This document shows, piece after piece, positions 60,104-64,000 of a stretch of DNA of 64,000 nucleotides. Every line of letters starts with the position of its first letter. The stretch's first letter is position 1. The position numbers were made by a program, and so were the translations under genes. The stretch comes from Streptomyces sp. Ag109_O5-10 (GTDB taxonomy: Bacteria; Actinomycetota; Actinomycetes; Streptomycetales; Streptomycetaceae). Under the pieces are notes generated by a model that saw only the letters and a list, made by a program, of their open reading frames with translations, searched no databases and was not told where the DNA came from. The stretch covers positions 3,472,001-3,536,000 of the forward strand of contig NZ_FNTQ01000001.1 in NCBI RefSeq assembly GCF_900105755.1, read 5' to 3'.

Positions 60104-61222
60104 CTACTGGAACAGCCATTCGGATTTCAGCTCTGCATACCCGGGCTTCACAACGTCATTGATCATGGCGAGTCGTTCATCGAAAGGAATGAACGCTGAT
60201 TTCATCGCATTGACGGAGAACCACTGCATGTCGTCGAGCGTGTAACCGAACGCCTCGACGAGATGCTCGAATTCCTGGCTCATGCTGGTCCCGGACATCA
60301 GCCGGTTGTCGGTGTTCACGGTGGCCCGGAAATGCAGCCGACGCAGCAGCCCGATCGGGTGCCCGGTGTAGGAGTCGGCGGCGCCGGTCTGGAGGTTGGA
60401 GCTGGGGCACAGCTCCAACGGGATGCGCTTGTCGCGGACGTACGACGCGAGGCGGCCGAGCTTGACCGTACCGTCCTCGTGGACCTGGATGTCGTCGATG
60501 ATCCGCACCCCGTGCCCGAGCCGGTCGGCGCCGCACCACTGCAGCGCCTGCCAGATGGACGGCAGCCCGAAGGCCTCCCCGGCGTGGATGGTGAAGTGGT
60601 TGTTCTCCCGCTTCAGGTACTCGAAGGCGTCCAGGTGCCGGGTGGGCGGGTACCCCGCCTCGGCGCCGGCGATGTCGAAGCCGACGACACCCAGGTCCCG
60701 GTAGCGGTTGGCGAGTTCGGCGATCTCCAGGGAGCGGGCCGCGTGCCGCATGGCGGTGAGCAGGGCTCCCACCCGGATCCGCCTGCCGTCCTCCCGGGCG
60801 AGGGCCTCGCCCTGCCGGAAGCCCTCGTTGACGGCCTCGACGACGTCTTCGAGGGTGAGCCCCCGCTCCAGGTGCTGTTCGGGGGCGTACCGCACCTCGG
60901 CGTAGACGACGCCGTCCTCGGCGAGGTCCTCGGCGCACTCGCGGGCGACCCGGATCAGGGCGTCCCTGGTCTGCATGACGCCGACGGTGTGCGAGAACGT
61001 CTCCAGGTACCGCTCCAGCGAACCGGAGTCGGCGGCCTCGCGGAACCAGATGCCGAGCTTGTCCGCGTCGGCCTCGGGGAGGCCGGAGTACCCGGTCTCC
61101 CGGGCGAGGTCGGCGACGGTGCCCGGACGCAGGCCGCCGTCGAGGTGGTCGTGCAGCAGAACCTTCGGCGCCCGGCGGATCTGGTCCGGCGTCGGGGTGT
61201 TCGGGGTGCTCTGGCTCGTCAT
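60104..61222 (-). CDS. add: Adenosine deaminase
   Basis: 372 aa from ATG at 61222. Zinc site residues: His pair in LHDHLDGG (~25), His in TIHAGEAFG (~217), and a distal acidic site in [10 protein letters not shown] (~300; most other species have TDD, here TDN, as usual in actinomycetes). Converts adenosine and deoxyadenosine to inosine and deoxyinosine, feeding the nucleoside phosphorylase. Cytoplasmic. The 12-bp operator CTACGCGCGTAG lies 17 bp upstream of the start. Confidence 0.95.
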   Translation of the reverse strand: MTSQSTPNTPTPDQIRRAPKVLLHDHLDGGLRPGTVADLARETGYSGLPEADADKLGIWFREAADSGSLERYLETFSHTVGVMQTRDALIRVARECAEDLAEDGVVYAEVRYAPEQHLERGLTLEDVVEAVNEGFRQGEALAREDGRRIRVGALLTAMRHAARSLEIAELANRYRDLGVVGFDIAGAEAGYPPTRHLDAFEYLKRENNHFTIHAGEAFGLPSIWQALQWCGADRLGHGVRIIDDIQVHEDGTVKLGRLASYVRDKRIPLELCPSSNLQTGAADSYTGHPIGLLRRLHFRATVNTDNRLMSGTSMSQEFEHLVEAFGYTLDDMQWFSVNAMKSAFIPFDERLAMINDVVKPGYAELKSEWLFQ

Positions 61223-61238
61223 TTCCGCACTGTAACTC

Positions 61239-61250
61239 CTACGCGCGTAG
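61239..61250. promoter_or_regulatory. Nucleoside-regulon operator CTACGCGCGTAG (add)
   Basis: Third perfect copy of the palindrome, 17 bp before the add start. On the add strand it extends to ATCTACGCGCGTAGG, as does the phosphorylase site. Confidence 0.7.
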
Positions 61251-61345
61251 ATCGCTCGGTACTCGGAGATTTCCCTTTCCGTCGATACGCAATGGTGACC
61301 GCACGGACGGGTCGCGTACACCGCCTCTTCTGACACTGTTCTGTC

Positions 61346-62110
61346 ATGGCACAGCAAGCGACGCCGGTCCGAACGGCCAGCCTGAGCAGGGCAGTCGGCC
61401 AGGAGCCGACGACGGTGAGCGGCGCGGTCCTGCTCCTCCCCGGCGGGGAGGAGGTGTCCGCGCGACGGCCGTCCCTCGTATGGGCGACGGCCTTCGTCCG
61501 CGCGCTCGGGCGCCGGCTCGCCCGGGACGGCCGGGACGAGGGGCTGGCCGCACATGTCGTCCGCTACCGCTACCGCGGGTGGAACGGCGGCGAGGCGAAC
61601 CTCGCCGGGGACGCCGGCTGGGCGGCCGACGAGGTGGTACGGCGGTACGGCGACGTTCCGGTGTGCCTGCTCGGCGTGGGGATGGGCGGCCGGGCCGCGC
61701 TGCACGCGGGCGGGCACGAGGCCGTCAACTCCGTGGTGTCCGTCGCTCCCTGGCTGCCCGGGGACGACGGGGCGGCGCCCGAGGAGCCGGTTCGGCAGCT
61801 GGTGGGGCGGCGGGTGCTGATCGTGCACGGCACGAACGACGAACGGGCCGACCCGGAGCTGTCGTTCCGGCTGGCGGCGCGGGCGAAGAAGGCGAACCGG
61901 GAGGTGTGCCGGTTCGAGGTGCACTCGGACGGCCACGGGTTGCATCAGCACCGGGACGAAGTCCTCGCGCTCGCTTCGGACTTCGTGATGGGGGCGTTGT
62001 ACGGGCGGCCGGTGTCGCGGCCGGTGGAGGACGCGCTGGCTGCGCCGCCGCCGATCGGGTTGCGGATGCCGCTGGCCGCGGGCTTCGGGCGGTCGCTCCG
62101 TAAGGGCTGA
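61346..62110 (+). CDS. Alpha/beta-hydrolase (dienelactone-hydrolase-like)
   Basis: 254 aa from ATG 61346. Alpha/beta fold: oxyanion and strand motifs [12 protein letters not shown] and [20 protein letters not shown]; the G-x-S-x-G nucleophile motif is atypical ([19 protein letters not shown] with no Ser), acid in [15 protein letters not shown], His in [10 protein letters not shown]. The missing nucleophile suggests a non-hydrolytic or different mechanism. No signal. Divergent from add by 123 bp. Substrate unknown. Confidence 0.85.
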   Translation: MAQQATPVRTASLSRAVGQEPTTVSGAVLLLPGGEEVSARRPSLVWATAFVRALGRRLARDGRDEGLAAHVVRYRYRGWNGGEANLAGDAGWAADEVVRRYGDVPVCLLGVGMGGRAALHAGGHEAVNSVVSVAPWLPGDDGAAPEEPVRQLVGRRVLIVHGTNDERADPELSFRLAARAKKANREVCRFEVHSDGHGLHQHRDEVLALASDFVMGALYGRPVSRPVEDALAAPPPIGLRMPLAAGFGRSLRKG

Positions 62111-62118
62111 GGCCCGGT

Positions 62119-62187
62119 TTCCGGCTGCGGGTGCGTTGTGGCCGGTCGCGCGGTTCCTCCCCCGGCGCCCCCGAAGGGGTGCCGCAC
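62119..62187 (+). repeat. Intergenic GC-rich repeat, copy l
   Basis: GGTCGCGCGGTTCCTCCCCC then GGCGCCCCCGAAGGGGTGCC; between convergent hydrolase and LysR genes. Confidence 0.75.
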
Positions 62188-63141
62188 CTAGGTGGGGAGC
62201 AGGTTGCCCCTTCGCGACAGCAGGAAGCGCCTGAAAGCCGCCACCGGCGGCGTGTCCGGACGGCCCTCCAGCCACGCCACGCCGATCTCTCGTACCGCTC
62301 TCGGGGCGGTCACCGTCAGTTCCACTACTCCCGGGCGGGGGAAGGCGGGTGGCGGGAGCAGGGCGACGCCCAGGCCGGCCGCGACCAGGCCCCTCAGCGT
62401 CTCCGCCTCCTCTCCCTCGAAGGCGACCCTCGGCTTGAAGCCCGCCTCCCTGCACACGTCGTCGGTGATGCGGCGCAGGCCGTAGCCCGGTTCCAGGGTC
62501 ACGAAGGTCTCGTCGGCGGCCTCGGCGAGGCGGACGCGCTTGCGGTTGGCCAGCGGGTGGTCGACGGGCACCACCAGGCGCAGCCTCTGTTCGTCGAGGC
62601 GGCGGGCGGCCAGGTCCGGGGCGTCCGGCACCGGAGAGGTGAGGCAGAGGTCCAGCTCGCCCGCCCGGAGCTTCTCGATCATCGCCTCGCCGTAGGTCTG
62701 GACGAGGCTGAAACGGATCCGGGGATGGTCGACGCGGAAGGCCTGGAGGAGGCCGGGCACGGTCTCCGCGCCCATGGTGTGCAGGAATCCGAAGGCGACC
62801 TTGCCCGCGGTGGGGTCCGCGTCGGCGCGTACCTCCTCGGCGGCGCGCCGGACCTCGCCGAGGGCACGCTCGACCGAGGTGAGGAAGGTGCGGCCGGCCG
62901 GGGTGAGGGAGACGGTGCGGCCGTGCCGGGTGAAGAGGTCCACGCCCAGGTCCTGTTCCAGGCGGGCCATCGCCCGGGAGAGGGTGGACTGGGGGACGTT
63001 CAGCTCCTGGGCGGCTCTGGTGACATGCTCCGTGCGGGCCACGCCGGCGAAGTACGCGAGGCGTGGGGCCAGCAACATCGTCATGTCTTCTGTGTCACTG
63101 TCCGGTGACAGGCGCCTCGCCGACCTCTGCTGATGCTCCAT
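62188..63141 (-). CDS. LysR-family transcriptional regulator
   Basis: 317 aa from ATG at 63141 ([14 protein letters not shown]); an upstream ATG at 63180 exists. Helix-turn-helix ([31 protein letters not shown] split into its helices, ~25-80) and the effector-binding domain (~105-310, [33 protein letters not shown]). Divergent from an MFS exporter 63 bp away, a common regulator-transporter arrangement; a TCCAT-GCA-TTGGA-like dyad lies between. Probably activates or represses the exporter in response to its substrate. Confidence 0.92.
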   Translation of the reverse strand: MEHQQRSARRLSPDSDTEDMTMLLAPRLAYFAGVARTEHVTRAAQELNVPQSTLSRAMARLEQDLGVDLFTRHGRTVSLTPAGRTFLTSVERALGEVRRAAEEVRADADPTAGKVAFGFLHTMGAETVPGLLQAFRVDHPRIRFSLVQTYGEAMIEKLRAGELDLCLTSPVPDAPDLAARRLDEQRLRLVVPVDHPLANRKRVRLAEAADETFVTLEPGYGLRRITDDVCREAGFKPRVAFEGEEAETLRGLVAAGLGVALLPPPAFPRPGVVELTVTAPRAVREIGVAWLEGRPDTPPVAAFRRFLLSRRGNLLPT

Positions 63142-63203
63142 GGGAACGATTATGGCGATTCCATGCATTGGACGGATCAACGGCGGGTCCGTACGTTCGA
63201 AGC

Positions 63204-64000
63204 ATGTCTCCCGCCAGTACCGGGGCGTCCACCACCGTGGACGCCGTCCCGTCGGTCCCCGCCCCCGACTCCCGTCTGACCCCGGGCGGTCCCGGCTACC
63301 GCCGGATGAGCTTCGCGCTCTTCCTCGCCGGTGTCGCGACCTTCGCCCTCCTCTACTCCACGCAGGCCCTGCTCCCGCTGATCTCGGACGGCTACGGCGT
63401 CTCCGCGAGCGACGCGAGCTGGACGGTGGCGGCGGCGACCGGCGGTCTGGCGCTGTTCGTCATCCCGATGAGCGCCCTCTCGGAGCGGTTCGGACGCCGT
63501 ACGGTCATGACGGCCTCGCTGGCGGTCGCGGTGACCGTCGGACTGCTCGTGCCCTTCGCGCCGTCCCTCGGCGTGCTGATCGTGCTGCGCGGCGTCCAGG
63601 GCGCGGCGCTGGCCGGTCTGCCGGCGTCGGCGCAGGCCTATCTGGCCGAGGAGGTCCGGCCGAGGGCGCTGGTCACGGCGATAGGCCTGTTCGTCGCGGG
63701 CAACAGCGTGGGCGGGATGAGCGGCCGGGTCATCACCGGCTGGGTCGCGCAGGAGTGGGGCTGGCGGGTGGCCGTGGGCACGATCGGCGTGATCGCGGTC
63801 GGCTGCGCCGTGGCCTTCCGGCTGCTCCTCCCCGCGCCGCGGCACTTCAAGGCGGGCTCACTGCACCCGCGCCGGCTGCTCGGCACGGTCCGCGACCACC
63901 TGGCCGACCCGCTGCTGCGCCGCCTGTACGCGATCGGCGCGCTCTTCATGACCGTCTTCGGCGGCGTCTACACGGTGATCGGCTACCGACTGACCCAGGA
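63204..64000 (+). CDS. MFS exporter (3'-partial)
   Basis: Runs off the right edge; 265 aa visible from ATG 63204. Leader ~30 residues, then TM1 (FALFLAGVATFALLYSTQALL), the conserved MFS loop 2-3 sequence SALSERFGRRTVMTASL, TM4-TM6 with AYLAEEVRPRALVTAIGLFVAGNSVGGMSGRVI. This is the YnfM/AraJ-like drug:proton antiporter group. Membrane exporter of a small molecule. Divergent from the LysR regulator, which likely controls it. Confidence 0.93.
   Translation, partial: MSPASTGASTTVDAVPSVPAPDSRLTPGGPGYRRMSFALFLAGVATFALLYSTQALLPLISDGYGVSASDASWTVAAATGGLALFVIPMSALSERFGRRTVMTASLAVAVTVGLLVPFAPSLGVLIVLRGVQGAALAGLPASAQAYLAEEVRPRALVTAIGLFVAGNSVGGMSGRVITGWVAQEWGWRVAVGTIGVIAVGCAVAFRLLLPAPRHFKAGSLHPRRLLGTVRDHLADPLLRRLYAIGALFMTVFGGVYTVIGYRLTQ

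Noticed and set aside
1..64000. tRNA, rRNA or large biosynthetic cluster
   Set aside because: No cloverleaf or rRNA segment and no PKS, NRPS or terpene synthase motif was noticed anywhere; all long genes are accounted for.

Overview
The window is chromosomal DNA from a high-GC actinomycete, almost certainly a Streptomyces. GC is very high throughout, third codon positions are nearly always G or C, GTG starts are common, and the sigQ/afsQ1/afsQ2, pccB/pccE/accA2, cya, birA and hutH genes occur together. From memory the order resembles the SCO4901-SCO4940 part of the S. coelicolor core chromosome; no search was run. I see no rRNA, tRNA, CRISPR array, origin, prophage or biosynthetic cluster.

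Layout. 0-6 kb: the end of a PAS-GAF-PP2C phosphatase, a frameshifted small gene, an L,D-transpeptidase-like lipoprotein followed by a 169-bp MITE-like element, a lipoprotein and a PLP lyase. 5.7-13.4 kb: msrA, an APC permease/nitrilase pair facing a GntR regulator, a serine hydrolase, a VOC protein beside an iron box and a siderophore-permease remnant, an alcohol dehydrogenase and an XRE regulator. 13.5-22.7 kb: envelope genes (secreted subtilase, MacB-type ABC pair, L,D-transpeptidase, LAxTG cell-wall protein, lipoprotein). 23-29 kb: hutH, a GAF-GGDEF diguanylate cyclase, an enoyl-CoA hydratase, a membrane protein and adenylate cyclase cya. 29-35.4 kb: birA facing pccB-pccE-small membrane protein-maf, then accA2, so the biotin ligase sits beside its likely client carboxylase. 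35.4-39.5 kb: TetR and DeoR regulators, an LpdA-type flavoprotein, a gamma-glutamylcyclotransferase-like protein and a RelE-like small protein.

39.7-61.2 kb holds a dispersed nucleoside-salvage set: purine nucleoside phosphorylase, a PGM2-like phosphomutase (probable phosphopentomutase), deoC followed by two aldehyde dehydrogenase-family genes, a kinase and adenosine deaminase. Three of these genes have the same 12-bp palindrome CTACGCGCGTAG just upstream, which suggests one repressor. In between lie a PIG-V-like mannosyltransferase, a quinone oxidoreductase/ArsR pair, a decayed stretch (LD-carboxypeptidase tail and a multi-frameshift gene, 45.4-47.2 kb), an SDR/TetR pair sharing an operator, a PH-domain membrane protein, and the sigQ/afsQ1-afsQ2-lipoprotein signalling locus with a canonical AfsQ1 site. 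The right edge has an alpha/beta hydrolase, a LysR regulator and a truncated MFS transporter.

A family of GC-rich intergenic repeats (about 12 recognisable copies) is scattered through the window, mostly just after stop codons. Strong hairpins separate many convergent gene pairs. All family assignments come from reading motifs by eye; no database was queried.
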